Of a stretch of 64,000 nucleotides of DNA, positions 1-12,700 are shown piece by piece (the first letter of the stretch is position 1; every line of letters begins with the position of its first letter). Below the pieces are notes generated by a model that ran no database searches, was not told the DNA's origin, and was given only the letters and a program-made list of their open reading frames with translations. The DNA comes from Sarcophilus harrisii. Its lineage: Eukaryota; Chordata; Mammalia; Dasyuromorphia; Dasyuridae. Where the stretch lies: NCBI RefSeq assembly GCF_902635505.1, contig NC_045427.1:339018411-339082410 (forward strand), read 5' to 3'. The translations under genes and the position numbers were made by a program.

Positions 1-106
1 GACAGGCATGTAAACGTACTTCCTCATTTCAAGCAATCCAGGACTTTAGAACTCACAAAGTAAATAATAAGCCTGGATACATTATCTTCAAGAATGTTCA
101 ATGAGG
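1..106. other. Unassigned flank with 5' target-site duplication
   Basis: No gene is visible here. Positions 96-106 (GTTCAATGAGG) recur exactly at 2959-2969 and are the left copy of the target duplication made by the L1 at 107-2958. The bases before it may belong to an older L1 that resumes after 2969, but I could not match them firmly. Confidence 0.6.
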
Positions 107-2958
107 AATTAATTAATAAAACTAAGAGTTGGTTCTATGAAAAAAACCAACAAAAAGAAAACTCTTGTAAACTGAAAAAAGGAAAGGAAAATAAAAATTG
201 TGAGTCTTAAAAAAAAAGGAGAACTTGCCAAACGAAGAAAATTAGAGCAATAATTAGGAATTTTTGCCCAACTTTATGGCAAAAATTGACAACTTAAAAT
301 GAAATGGAAGAATCCCAAAAATATACTTGAATTAAGAGGAAAAGTAAATACCTAAATCCCATCTTAGAAAAAAAAGAAAAGCTATTAACCAACCCCTAAA
401 AAACCCCAAGACCAGATGGTTTAATGAATTTACAAACATTTAAAGAACAATTAACTCCAATGCTATATAAATTATTTAAAATAGGATTGAAGGGTCCTAA
501 ACCCTTTTATGACACAGACATGGTACTGATACTTAAACCGATGGCTGAAAACAGAGAAAGCAAATTACAGACAAATCTCCCTAATGAATATCGATTAAAA
601 CTTAAATAAAATATTAGCAAAAGATTACAGAAAAATCATCCCCAGGTTACATATGATTAAGTGGATTTATCCGGAATGGGGTGGTTAATAGGAAAACTAT
701 TAGCATAATTGCTTTCAATAAACCAAATAAAAAAAACATATGATCATCTCAATAGATGCAGAAAAAGCATTTGAAAATCCAACATCCATTCCTAATAAAA
801 ACATTTGAAAGATAGGAATAAATGGACTTTTTCTTAAAATGTCAGGCATATATTTAAAACTATCGTAACATCATATGAATGGGGCTGAACCTTTCCCAGT
901 AAGATCTGGAGGAAGCAAGGTTTCATATCACCATTATTTTCAATATTGTTTAGAAACACTACTGGCAATAAGAGGAGAAAGAGTTAAAGGGAATCAGAAT
1001 GGCAATGAAAATCAAACATCACTTTTGAGATAATTGATGGTATACTTAAGAACCCCAAGATTCTACTAAAAAGCTATTGAAATTTCATAACTTAGAAAGT
1101 TAGGTTATAAAATAAACCCCAAATCCTCAGATTTTTATAATCACCAACAAAATCCAACAGCAAGAGATACAAAAAAATTCCATTCAAAATAACTGTCGAC
1201 AGCATAAAATATTTGGGAATCTATTTTACCAAAAGAAAGTCAGAATTATATGGAGCAAATTCAAAAAACTTTCCACACAAATAAAATCAGACTTAAATAA
1301 CTAGAAAAATTTAAGTCTTGGATAGGCCGGGAATAAAAAGATGACTATTCCCAAACTAATCATTTATTTAGTACTATACCAATGACTTCCAAGAAAATAT
1401 TTTAATGATCTAGAAAATAATAACAAAATTCATATGGAATAATAAAAAGGTCGAAACCCAAAGAATTAATGAAAAAAAATCAAATGAAGTTTGCCAGCTG
1501 TACCTGGATCAATACTATATTATAAAGCAGCAGTCCCAAAACCATTTGGTATTGGCTAAAAAAGATTGTGACAGTGGAACAGATTAGGTTCACAAGACAG
1601 AATAGCAACTATAGCAACTAGTGTTTGAAAACCAAAGATCCAACTTTTTGGGATAAGAATTCATTTTTGAAAACTGGGGATAACTGGAATTGTATGGGTT
1701 GGTTTGGGACCCACACTTAAAACCATACCAAGATAAGATCAAAATGGGTCCATAATTTAACATAAAGAATGGATTATTTAAAAAATTGGAGGAAATAAGG
1801 TTTATCTCTGACTTTGGAGGAGGAAAATTTTTAAAAAGAGGAACTAGAGACATTTTGTCACAAAATAGAAAATTTTGATTTAATCAAATTAAAAGGAAAA
1901 AAAAACTAATGAAACAAGATTAGAAAAGCAACAAACAAAACATCTTCATAGTTAAAGGTTCTATAAAGGCCCCAAAAATATAGAGAACTGACTTAATTTT
2001 AAAAAAGGGCCATTCTCCAATTTGACAAATGGTCAAAGGATATGAACAGACAATTTTCAGACAATGAAATTGAAACAACCACTCATGGAAAGAGTGTTTC
2101 CAAATCATTATTAATCAGAGAAATGAATTAAGACAACTTGAGAAATTAACACCTGCGATTGGCTAAGTGACAGGAAAAAAATAAATGATTGTTGAAGGGA
2201 TGCGGGAAAACTGGGACATGATACATTGTTGGTGGAGTTTGGAACGAACCAACCATTCTAGAATCTGGAATTATCCCAAAAAGTTATCAAACGTATACCC
2301 TTTAAAGCAGTGCTACTACTGGGAAAACCCGGAGATACCAAAGAAGGGAAAGGGACCGTATTGCCAAAATGTTTTGACAACCCTGTTTGTAGTGTTAGAA
2401 ATGAAAAATGAATGGATGCCCATCAATTGAAAATGGTTAAAATTTGGTATATAAATGTTATGGAATATTATTGTTCTTAAGAAATGACCAGCAGGATGAA
2501 TACAGAGAGGCTTGGAGAGACCAATGGACTGATGCTATGAAATGAGCAAAAACCCAGAGTCATTATAAATCCACAAAAATACTGTATGAAGATGACCGAT
2601 GGAAGGGATTTCTTTGACAAAGAGACCTAATTCAGTTTCAATTAATAGATGGACAAAGCGCTAAACAAAGAAAGAACACTGGGAAATGAATGTAAACTGT
2701 TTGATTTTTGTTTTTTTCCCGGGTTATTTTTCCTTGAATCCAACTCCCTGTGCAACAAGAGAACATTGGTTCTGCACATATTGTATCTAAGATATACTAA
2801 ACATATTCAAATATATAGGACGGTTGCCATCAGGGAGGGGGTGGAGGGTGGGAGGAAAATCGGAATGAAGTGGGAATGCAAGGGATAATTGTAAAAAAAT
2901 TACCCTGATATAGGTTATTAATAAAAGTTATTATAATTAAAAAAGAAAAGTGAAAAAA
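107..2958 (+). mobile_element. 5'-truncated L1 LINE (ORF2 3' half plus 3' UTR)
   Basis: This is the 3' part of a marsupial L1. It begins inside ORF2 before the reverse transcriptase, at a stretch reading like INKTKSWFYEKT, and runs through RT and the C-terminal region to a 3' UTR with a G-rich block near 2830-2880 and an A-rich tail near 2930-2958. It is bounded by a perfect 11-bp direct repeat (96-106 and 2959-2969), the mark of target-primed reverse transcription. Many stops and frameshifts break ORF2, so it is a dead copy. The longest open pieces are 61 to 87 codons. Confidence 0.9.
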
Positions 2959-2969
2959 GTTCAATGAGG

Positions 2970-3188
2970 GAAATATGCCTTTGTTTGTACCTATGAACTG
3001 ATCCAAAAATTCTGGAGAGCAATGGAGTTATACCCAAAGGGCAAGCAAATTGGGCATAGTCTGTGATTCAGCAATATCACTAGTCAGTATGTTTTCCAAA
3101 GAGATCCTAGAAAGGAAAGAAGGACCTACATGTACAAAAATATTTATAGCTGTTCTTTTTGTGGTGGCAAAGAATTGAAAACTGAGGG
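2970..3188 (+). mobile_element. Older L1 ORF2 C-terminal fragment
   Basis: The sequence matches the end of marsupial L1 ORF2, the segment that encodes the conserved IQPFWRAIWNY-like and FVVAKNW-like stretches. It is more diverged than the copy to its left. It stops abruptly where the next L1 begins, and I could not find its continuation downstream. Confidence 0.75.
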
Positions 3189-4209
3189 GATGGGACGGGA
3201 GGATTCTGGGAAGATGGCAGAGTAGGTTGGTAAATTTCAAGCTCTCCAGATTTCCCCTACTAAAGAGAACAAATTTGCCACTCAGGATGAACATAGACTG
3301 GTGAAAAATCAAGAAGATTTGGGACAAAACAGGGGTCCTCTTAGTACAACCCAACAAGATTTGAAAAAAGACTACACAACAGGATAAACCCATGTGAAGT
3401 GTAAATGTCTCCGGGCTAGCAGAAATACTAGTGGAGACCCCTGTGGCTAGCTGGATGTGACTGGAGTCTCAGCAAGAACCACAGAAACTTTCATTTCCCT
3501 GATTGGCTGTGGACTCGGGTCTGAGTCCAAGACTACTGAGGTAACCTTGACTGGTTAGAAATGCCAGACCCAGTTGTGCTGCTGAGACACAGCCCTGAGA
3601 GAAGGAACAAGCAGGGCAGGTATCCTCCTGGCTGGGAGCAGTTTACAGGAGGGTGGAGCTCTTCGTTTGAGGTGTCTAGTGTCAGGAGAAAGCTGAAGGG
3701 AAGGAGAAACCATCCCCCCACCCCAGAAAGATGCTTACACTAGCACTTCTCATTTAAAAAAAAAAAATGAACCAGCAAAGAAGAAAGAACTATACCATAG
3801 AAACATACATGGGAACAGGGAAGACCCATCTTCAGAAGAGGACATTGAAATAAAAAAAAAGCTTCTATCCCAAAGAATAATGTGAAATAGCTCCCTGCCC
3901 AGAGAGAATTTATAGAAGAACTCAAAAAAGAATTTAAAAATTAAATGAGAGATATTGAGGAAAAACTTTTAAAAAGTAAAAAAATCCAAGAAAAACAAGA
4001 AAACTATGGGAAGTAACTTAATTAGAAAAGGAAATACAGAGTCTCAAAGATGAAAATAATTCTTTGAAAATTAGAATTAGAAAAGGGAAAGCCAATGAAT
4101 CTATGAGAGACCAAGAAATAACAAAACAAATTATAAAGAATGAGAAAGCAAAACAGAATGTGAAACACCTTCTAAGAAAAAACTGACAGATCTGGAGAAA
4201 AGATCAAGA

Positions 4210-4881
4210 TGTGAGAAATAATGAAAAGTTGGGTTTCCATGGAGTGTTGCAAGCTTGGAGATAGCGTAAGATAGTGGTACCACTGACATTTTCACAATGG
4301 GAGAAATTAAAGAAGGTTAAGATTCCACAGAACAATCTCTCAAAAGCTTTGAGCAAACAAGGAATTGGGGAGCTAGGAAGACACAGGTAGATTCAGCCAA
4401 TCTTAACCACAAACTTAATAGTGATTGAGCCTAATTAGTTAAGGTCAATGACTTGACTTGATCAAGTCAAGTAATTTGACTTGATCAAATTACTATTGCA
4501 CCTAATGGGCTAATTGAATATAACATTGAATATATAATTGAATAAACAACGTACCCTGGAGGAAGGTTTTTTGTTGGTGTTGTTTGTTTTGCCATTTTTG
4601 AACATGGGATATATGAGCAGGGAGAGGGAACTTGCTTGTATATATTTAAGGAAAAACATAATGGGCATATCATATTGGAAGGGAACCGACCAATTGGTGA
4701 AAGGAGGGGTTGTGCCAAGCTAATAACTATGAATCTTCTTTTGTTTCTGTGCCCAGGACTTCCTTTTCCTAAAGAGGAGTGGACCTCGCGTCTGGCTAGA
4801 AATGATGAAGACAATTCCTTAAGATTCTTTAATAAATTTTCCTTGATATTTGATTTTCAGTGTCAGTGTGTGTTTTGAACA
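4210..4881 (+). mobile_element. Solo LTR of an endogenous retrovirus
   Basis: A 672-bp block begins TGTGAG, ends GAACA and splits L1 ORF1. It is flanked by the 4-bp repeat AAGA (4206-4209 and 4882-4885); removing the block and one repeat restores continuous L1 sequence. An AATAAA-type signal lies near 4831. There is no internal retroviral region, so this is a solo LTR left by recombination. A 4-bp duplication suits class I (gamma-like) elements. It is younger than the L1 it interrupts. Two inverted repeats lie near 4451-4493. Confidence 0.8.
4451..4493. repeat. Paired inverted repeats inside the LTR
   Basis: Positions 4451-4472 form a perfect 22-bp palindrome centred on TTGATCAA. Directly after it, 4471-4493 can fold as a hairpin with 9-bp arms (GTAATTTGA and TCAAATTAC) and a 5-base loop. 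Both contain the word CTTGATCAA. They could form a cruciform or be binding sites within the LTR promoter region; the function is unknown. Confidence 0.8.
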
Positions 4882-5437
4882 AAGAGAAAATATAAGAATA
4901 ATTGGACTGCCTTAAAATTGTGACCAAAAAAAAAAAAAAAAAAAGATTCTTGACATAATAATGCAGGAAATAATCCAAGAAAACTTTCCTGGAGTTAAAG
5001 AACATGAGGGGAAAGTAGAAACAGAAAAAAATCCACTGTCACTATGACAATAAGATCCTTTGTGGAAAACATACAGGAATATTACTGTCAACTTGTGAAA
5101 CGCCCAGATCAATGGGAAAATTTTGCAAGAAACAAACAAAATAATTCAAATACACTGGAGCTACAACTAGAACTGTACTGGACTTAGCAACAGCTATAAT
5201 AGAAGATCACATCTACTGACAGTCAAAAGAACTAGATCTGCGGCCAAAAATATCATAGCTAGCAAAATTATTCTCAATGTTGAATGAGAAAAAAATGAAC
5301 ATTCAACAAATTTGCAAATTTTCAGGATTTTCTATCAACCAAACCCAAACTCAATAAAAAATTTAGAGCCAATATCAAAGATCAATTTCAAGGAACTCAA
5401 TATGGACAAATGGTTTTATGGTTGGGTTTTTTTTTTC

Positions 5438-6238
5438 AATTTCATTTTTTAAAAATTATAATAACTTTTTATTGACAGAACCCATGCCAAGGTAATTTTT
5501 TACAACATTATCCCTTGCACTTACTTCTGTTCCAATTTTTCCCCTTTCTCCCTCCACCCCCTCCCCTAGATGGCAAGCAGTCCTATATATGTTAAATATG
5601 TCACAGTATATCCTAGATACAATATATGTGTGCAGAACTGAACAGTTCTCTTGTTACACAGGGAGAATTGGATTCAGAAGGTAGAAATAACCCAGGAAGA
5701 AAAACAAAATTGCAAACAGCTTACATTCATTTCCCAGTGTTCTTTGGGTGTAGCTGCTTCTGTCCATCACTGATCAATTGAAACTGAATTAGGTCTCTTT
5801 GTCAAAGAGATCCACTTCCATCAGAATACATCTTCATACAGTATTGTTGTTGAAGTATATAATGATCTCCTGGTTCTGCTCATTTCACTTAGCATTAGTT
5901 CATGTAAGTCTTTCCAAGCCTCTCTGTATTCATCCTGTTGGTCATTTCTTATAGAACAATAATATTCCATAACATTCATATACCATAATTTACCCAACCA
6001 TTCTCCAATTGATGGACATTTTCCAGTTTCTAGCCACTACAAACAGGGATGCCACAAACGTTTTGGCACACACAGGGCCCTTTCCCTTCTTTGGTATCTC
6101 TTTGTGGTATAAGCCCAGTAGGAGCACTGCTGGATCAAAGGGTATGAACAGTTTGATATCTTTTAGGGCATAATTCCAGAATGCTCTCCAGAATGGTTGG
6201 ATTTGTTCCCAACTCCACCAACAATGCATCAGTGTTAT
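5438..6238 (-). mobile_element. Antisense L1 3' end
   Basis: On the minus strand this is a 5'-truncated L1 tail: the end of ORF2 (about 5850-6235, including the MHCWWSWEQIQPFW stretch at the right end) followed by the 3' UTR with its pyrimidine-rich block at 5525-5575. The T-rich run near 5428-5445 is the poly(A) tail read backwards. Flanks near 5416-5430 and 6230-6245 look alike (GTTTTATGGTTG and GTGTTATGCTTG) and may be a diverged target duplication. Confidence 0.85.
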
Positions 6239-7599
6239 GCTTGTTTTTTTTAAACATGGGAAACATACACTATATGTTTAAGATTCATCAACAATTGGGT
6301 AGTTCAAAAGAAAGTGGCAGAGTTAAGATAAAAATATTAATTATACAAATGAGGTACAGAGGAAGAATATACACAGAGGCATTAGAGGGGGAGGAAGATT
6401 CATAGTTCTGAAAACCTACTCACATTGGGAATGGGTTCAAAGGGCAACACTAGATATATACCATGAAGAATATAATACCCTCCTAAATCTATGAAAAAAA
6501 AAATAAGGGAGGAGGAATGGTGAAGGGGAAGCAAAGGTTGTGGGAAGAAGACAAGGGAAGGATCCATGGTGGGGGTAGGTTAAGTAAAAGCAAGGCAAGT
6601 TAAAGAGTAGAATGAAAGCAAAGTCAGCAGGGATAGAAAAGATGTGTGTGTTTCTAGGGGGAGTATATCTATATATGTACATATGTATAGATAAATTTTT
6701 TCTTAACTATATTATGTTTGGAGGTGGAGGGAATGAAAGAGGGGAAAAAGAATAAACTAAATAAGGTGCACAGCAGAGAACAAAGTAATAATTTACAAGG
6801 AAGTAAAGAAAAAGTGGATATTCATGAATATAATTTCTTCTATTAATATATATACTTTTTTGATCTGGTAATTTGTTATATATTTTGAATCTTCTCTGAT
6901 GTTCTGCTGAGCACATGACAATACTATTATAAAAAAAGAATGTTCTGGGACTTCTGGCCAAGATGGCCTAGAGGACACACACATCTACTTAAGCTCTGTC
7001 TTTCCTCTCAGAATATTTTATTTCATGACAAGGCCTCGGAATTAGTGCTTGATTGAAAAAAAAACCCCACAAATAATTACCAACAGAAGATATCCTCGAA
7101 ATTCACCAGAAAAGGTCTGTTTTTGCTTATGGGTAGGGATGGTCAGATTGGGCACAGACTGAGGGCAGGCAGTGAAAGTGTGGCAGGCAGCTCACACTGA
7201 GCAGACCTGAGGGGAGTGGGGTGTGATCTTAGCCATTTCTGTGGGGAGAATTTTACCACAGTGTGGCTACTTTGTCTTGGCAGCAAGACAGTAGATCAGC
7301 AGAGAAGCTATAAATACAAGGGGTAAAGACTATAACCCTGAAAAACTAGCGTTTCTTGGGATCTGGCCACACCCACCCAGAGTGTCTCACTATGCTCTCA
7401 GAATCTTGGAGCACAGATGCAGCGCGCAATGCCTCACTGCTGCCCCTGCAGTCTGTATAGGAAGCTTGGTAATACCATCTAGCTTCCCTCCCTCCCCCCC
7501 CCCAAAAAAAAAAGCAGACCATTTTTTTTTGTTAGTTCATTTTCTTTGATTCTTCTTTGACAAAAATAAGCAAATATTTAAATGGGCTCTAACTATTGA

Positions 7600-8700
7600 T
7601 AGCTTCCATACAAATAGAGAGCAGAACTTAAACCCTGAGGAGACCCAAAACAAACTATCTCCAGATGAATCCCCAAAGGGAGATATGATCTGGTCCTCAA
7701 CACACAAGACTCTCATAGAAGAAATTAAAAAGGCTCTTACAAGAGAGCTAGAAGAAAAATGGGAAAAGGAAAGGGAAACTTGGCAAGAGGATCTGGATAA
7801 GTCATCCAATGGGATGACATTTAAAGATAAAGAAATCAAATCCTTGAAAAAGAGAATTAGTGAATTGGAAAAGGTAAACAACTCCAAGGAAAACAGAATT
7901 AATCAGTGAACTGGAAAAAAAAAATAGCTCTCTAAAAAATTGGTGAAATGGAAAAAAATTCCATAGAACAAAACTTAAAAACTCAATTTGGACAATTAGA
8001 AAAAGATATAAAACAAGTAAGTGAAGAAAATAATTCATTAAAAATCAGAATTGAACAAATGGAATTGAATGACTCAAGGAAACAACAAGAATCAGTCAAG
8101 CAAAACCAAAAAAAAAAATGAAACAATGGAAAAAATGTCAAATAATTTCTTGGGAAAACAACAGTCCTAGAAAAATAGATCTAGGAGAGATAATCTGAGA
8201 ATTACTGAACTTCCTGAAAAATATGATGAAAAAAAGAGCCTGGACACTGTTTTCCAGGAAATTATCAAAGAGAACTGTCCAGATGTTATAGAAACAGAGG
8301 GTAAAATAGACATTGAAAGAATTCATAGATCACCTACTGAAAGGGACCCTAAAATCAAAACTCCAAGAAATATAGTGGCCAACATCCAGAAATATCAGAC
8401 GAAGGAAAAAATACTGCAAGCTGCTAGAAAAAAATGAATTCAAATATAGAGGAACCACAATAAGGATTACTCAGGATCTAGCAGTGTTCACATTAAAGGA
8501 TCGAAGAGCCTGGAATTTGATATTCTGAAAGGCTAAGGAACTTGGCACGCAGCCCAAAATAACTTACCCAGCCAAAATGAGTATCTTTTTCCTGGGAAGA
8601 AGATGGACATTCAATGAAATAGGTGAATTTCATCTATTTCTGATGAAAAACCAGAACTAAACAAAAAGTTTGATCTCCAACTATAGGACTCAAGAGAACC
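7600..8700 (+). pseudogene. L1 ORF1 (RNA-binding protein), broken
   Basis: L1 ORF1 encodes a trimeric coiled-coil protein that coats L1 RNA. The best piece (7685-7909, 74 codons) is a charged coiled coil (ELEEKWEKERETWQEDLDK, then ISELEKVNNSKENRINQ). About 8180-8440 encodes the RRM-like domain, with readable words such as NLRITELPEKYDEKKSLD and IERIHRSPTERDPKIKTPR. Stops and frameshifts separate these pieces, so no full-length product can be made. Confidence 0.8.
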
Positions 8701-9194
8701 TAAAAAGGTAAAAAAAAAATCTTGGGAACTATATTTCTGTTATAAAGATATATAAAGAACACATGTATAATTTGATCTAGAAACTAGAGATGGAAAGGAA
8801 ATCGTACCAGAAAAATGGTAAAGTGGAGGTACTACATCTGATGAAGAGGGAAAGGAAACCTATTTTATCTGAGAGAAAGAATGGAGGAGGATGAACATAG
8901 TGTGTATGTTACTCTCATCAGAATTTGCTTAAAGAGAAAAATATTAGACATATTTGATTGATGGTGAAACTTCTCCCACTTCATTGAAAAGTGGGAGGGG
9001 AAAAGTGAAAAGGGAAGGAGTAAGCTAAGAGGATAGGAATACAAAAATTGTGAGGAAAAAGGGTAAGATACAGGGAGGAAATCTAAGGTGGGGGGAGGGA
9101 TATTAAAAAGGGAGGGCTGTGAGAAGCAAGTGGTGTTCACAAGTTAAATACTAGGGGTGGGGTATGGGGAAAGGAAAGGAGAAAAGCATAAGCA

Positions 9195-11095
9195 GGGGTT
9201 AATAAAATGGCACGTAATACAAAATTAGTAATTTAACCATAAATGTGAATGGGGTAAACTCCCACATAAAGCAGAGGCGGATAGCAGACTGGATTAAAAA
9301 CCAGAATTCTACAATATGTTGTTTACAGGAAAGACACTTGAAGCAGGGAGATACATATAGAATAAAGGTAAAAGGTGGGAGCAGAATCTACTATGCTTCA
9401 GGTGAAGTCAAAAAGGCAGGGGTAGCCATCCTGATCTCAGATCAAGCAAATGCAAAAGTTGATCTAATTAAATGAGATAAGGAAGAGTACTATATCTTGC
9501 TAAAGAGTAGCATAGATAATGAAGCAATATCAATATTAAACATATATGCACCAAGTGGGTGTAGCATCTAAATTCTTAAAAGAGAAATTAAGAGAGCTGC
9601 AAGAAGAAACAGAAAGCAAAACTATAATAGTGGGAGATCTCAACGTTGCACTCTCAGAATTAGATAAATCAAACAACAAAATAAATAAGAAAGAAGTCAA
9701 AGAGGTAAATAGAATACTAGAAAAGTTAGATATGATAGATCTTTGCAGAAAACTAAATGGAGACAGAAAAGAGTATACTTTCTTTTCAGCAATTCATGGA
9801 ACCTATACAAAAATTGACCATATATTAGGACATAAAGACCTCAAACTCAAATGAAGGAAGGCACAAATAGTAAGTGCTTTCTTTTCAGATCAAGATGCAA
9901 TAAAAACTACATTCAACAAATACTTAGGGGTAAATAGACCAAAAAGTAATTGGAAATTAAATAATCTCATCTTAAAGAATGATAGGGTGAAACAGTAAAT
10001 CATAGACACAATTAGTACTTCACCCAAGAAAATTACTATAATGAGATGTCATACCAAAATATGTGGGATGCAGCCAAAGCAGTAATAAGGGGAAATTTCA
10101 TATCTCTAGAGGCCTACTTGCATAAAATAGAGAAAGAGAAGGTCAATGAATTGGGCTTGCAACTAAAAATGCTAGAAAAGGAACAAATTAAAACCCCCCA
10201 GTCAAATACTAAACTTGAAATTATCAAAATAAAAGGAGAGATTAATAAATAAAATTGAAAGTAAAAAAAAAGCTATTGACTTAATAAAACTAAGAATTGG
10301 TTCTATGAAAAAACCAACAAAATAGATAAACCCTTAGTAAATATGATTTTAAAAAAGCAAAGAGGAAAATCAAATTGCTAGTTTTAAAAATGAAAAGGGA
10401 GAACTCGTCACTAATGAAGAGGAAATTAGAGCAATAATTAGGAGTTACTTTGTCCAATTTTATGCCAATAAATTCGATAACTTAAACGAAATGGAAGAAT
10501 ACCTTCAAAAATATAGTTTGCCCAGATTAACAGAGGAAGAAGTAAATTGGTTAAGTCTCATCTTAGAAAAAGAAATATAACAAGCTATTAATCAACTGCC
10601 TAAGAAAAAATCACGAGGACCAGATGGATTTACATGTGAATTTTACCAAACATTTAAAGAACAATTAACTCCAATACTATATAAACTATTTGAAAAAATA
10701 GGGATTGAAGGAGTCCTAACAAATTCCTTTTATGACACAGACATGGGTGACTGATACCTAAACCAGGTAGACTGAAAACAGAGAAAGAAAATTATATACC
10801 AATCTCTCTAATGAATATTGATGCTAAAATCTTAAATAAAATATTAGCAAAAAGATTACAGAAAATCATCCCCAGGATAATACACTACAATCAAGTAGGA
10901 TTTATACCAGTAATGCAGGGCTGATTCAATATTAGGAAAACTATTAGCATAATTGATTATATCAATAACCAAATTAACAAAAACCATATGATCATCTCAA
11001 TAGATGCAGAAGAAGCATTTGATAAAATGCAACATCCATTCCTAATAAAAACACTTGAGAGTATTGAAATAAATGGACTTTTCTTTAAAATAGGT
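9195..11095 (+). pseudogene. L1 ORF2 endonuclease and start of RT, broken
   Basis: The endonuclease domain is in two open pieces. The one at 9245-9475 contains NSTICCLQERHLKQGD, where the usual catalytic-site word is LQETH. The one at 9546-9854 contains the IIVGDLN and TYTKIDHILGHK motifs. The piece at 10046-10252 is the linker. RT words follow from about 10580, including the [13 protein letters not shown] region near 10980-11030, before the interruption. Stops break all segments. Confidence 0.8.
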
Positions 11096-11544
11096 CAGGT
11101 GGGCACAGCTTGGGGCAGCCTCTAATCTGCACAGTAGGGGGCTCTGCCTGGGGCAATAGAACTTTTGAGTATGACTGTGCTTCCCTAGGAAGAGACACTT
11201 CTGGTCCTTGGGGTATTCGCTGGTCAGCTGCTAATACCCACAGCCCCACAGCGGGCTTTGGCCTGGGGTAGTGTTACTTTCACTGTCCAGACTGTAGCCC
11301 CAGGGCAGTCGCTAATCCACACAGTGGGGTTCTTCACTGGACACTCCCGCAGCTCTGCCCCTGCTAACCAGGTCTGAATCACTTGGGGGGTGGGGGGGGA
11401 CTTTTTCCCAAAGCACTCCCGTATCTCACTGTTCTTTGTAGCCCGTTTAAAAGACAGCTACTATCCATATACCTATTCCTGCTTTGCAGAGGAAGCTGGT
11501 AACCTCCTTGGCCTGAAGGCAGACAGTATAGGCTTAAAAAATCA

Positions 11545-12700
11545 GAAGGATGATGAATAGCTTCTATACAGAAAGAGAGCAGTTGAAAACCCCGAGGAGA
11601 CTAATAACAAACAGTCTCCAGACAATACCCCAAAGGAGAATGTTACCTAGCCCCCTTCACATAATGCTCTCCTAAAAGAGACTATTAAAATTCTTAAAAG
11701 AGAGTTAGAAGAAAAATGCGCAAAGGAAAGAGAAGCTATGCAAGAAAGTAACAACTTCCTGAAATGTGAATTGGAAAAAGTAAAGAATTCCCAGGAGATG
11801 CAGAGAAACAGAATTTGTGAATTGGAAAAGGTAAAAAAAAATCCCAGGAAAATAGGATTTGTGAATTGGAAAAGATAAAGAATTCCCAAGAAAGTAGGAA
11901 AAAAAATTAGTGAAATGGAAAAAAATTCCATAGAGCAAAACAACTGATTTAAAAACTCAATTGGCCATATACAAAAAGAAGTAAAAAAAAACTACTGAAG
12001 AAAATAACTCATTAAAAATCAGAATTGAACAAATAGAAATGAATGATTCATTGAGACATCAAGACTCAGTCAAGCAAAACCAAAAAAAATGAAAAATTAG
12101 AAAAAATGTTAAATATCTATTTAGAAAAATGACAGACCTGGGTAAATAGATCTAGGAGAAATAATCTGAGGATTATTGGACTCCCTGAAAATTATGATGA
12201 AAAAAAGGGCCTAGATACCATTTTACAGGAAATCATCAAAGAGAACTGCCTAGATGTAATAGAATCAGAAAGTAAAATAGGCACTGAAAGAATTCATTGA
12301 ACACCTTCTGAAAAAGACCCTAAAATAAAAACTCCAAGGAATGCGGTGGCCAAATTTCAGAACCATCAGACTAAGGAAAAAATATTACAAGCAGCCAGAA
12401 AACACAATTCAAATACCGAGGTGCCACAATAAGGATCACTTGAGATCTGGTTGCCTCCACATTAAAGGATCAAAGGGCCTGGAATCTGATATTCCAAAAG
12501 GCAAAAGAATTTGGAATTGCAGCCAAGAATAAACTACCTCGCTAAAGCTGAGCATTTTCATCTATGGAAAAAGATGGACATTTAATGAAACAGATGAATT
12601 CCAATTATTTCTAAGGAAAAAACCAAATCTAAGCAAAAAAATTTGATCTCTAACCACAGGACTCAAGAGAAGCAGAAAAAGGTAAAAGGAACTCTTGAGA
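11545..12700 (+). pseudogene. L1 ORF1, broken
   Basis: The A-rich coiled-coil segment (about 11690-12060) and an RNA-binding segment (about 12130-12540) have the same layout as the copy at 7600-8700. The coiled coil contains a short tandem duplication: a GTGAATTGGAAAA(A/G)GTAAA-like unit occurs three times between about 11766 and 11880. The reading frame is interrupted several times. Confidence 0.75.

Larger units (their letters stand above)
3189..6945 (+). mobile_element. L1 LINE 5' half (5' UTR, ORF1, inter-ORF), interrupted twice
   Basis: It starts with an L1 5' end (GGGAAGATGGCAGAGTAGG near 3208). It continues through a GC-richer 5' UTR, the A-rich ORF1 coiled-coil and RNA-binding parts (about 3800-4209 and 4886-5437), and the purine-rich inter-ORF spacer (about 6239-6945). 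Two later insertions split it: a solo LTR at 4210-4881 and an antisense L1 tail at about 5438-6238. ORF1 is badly decayed. The 3' half is absent, cut off where the next L1 begins. Its 5' UTR type differs from that of the neighbour at 6946. Confidence 0.75.
6946..11095 (+). mobile_element. L1 LINE with 5' UTR, ORF1 and ORF2 N-terminal half, split by a second L1
   Basis: It begins at an L1 5' end (GGGACTTCTGGCCAAGATGG near 6957). A GC-richer 5' UTR follows to about 7590, then ORF1 (about 7600-8700), a purine-rich spacer (about 8700-9190) and ORF2 (about 9190 on), which carries the endonuclease and the start of the reverse transcriptase. At about 11096 the RT is cut by the 5' end of another L1. 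A short match to the next RT bases (CATCTACCTAAAAA at about 17395) may be where it resumes. The copy is non-functional. Confidence 0.85.
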
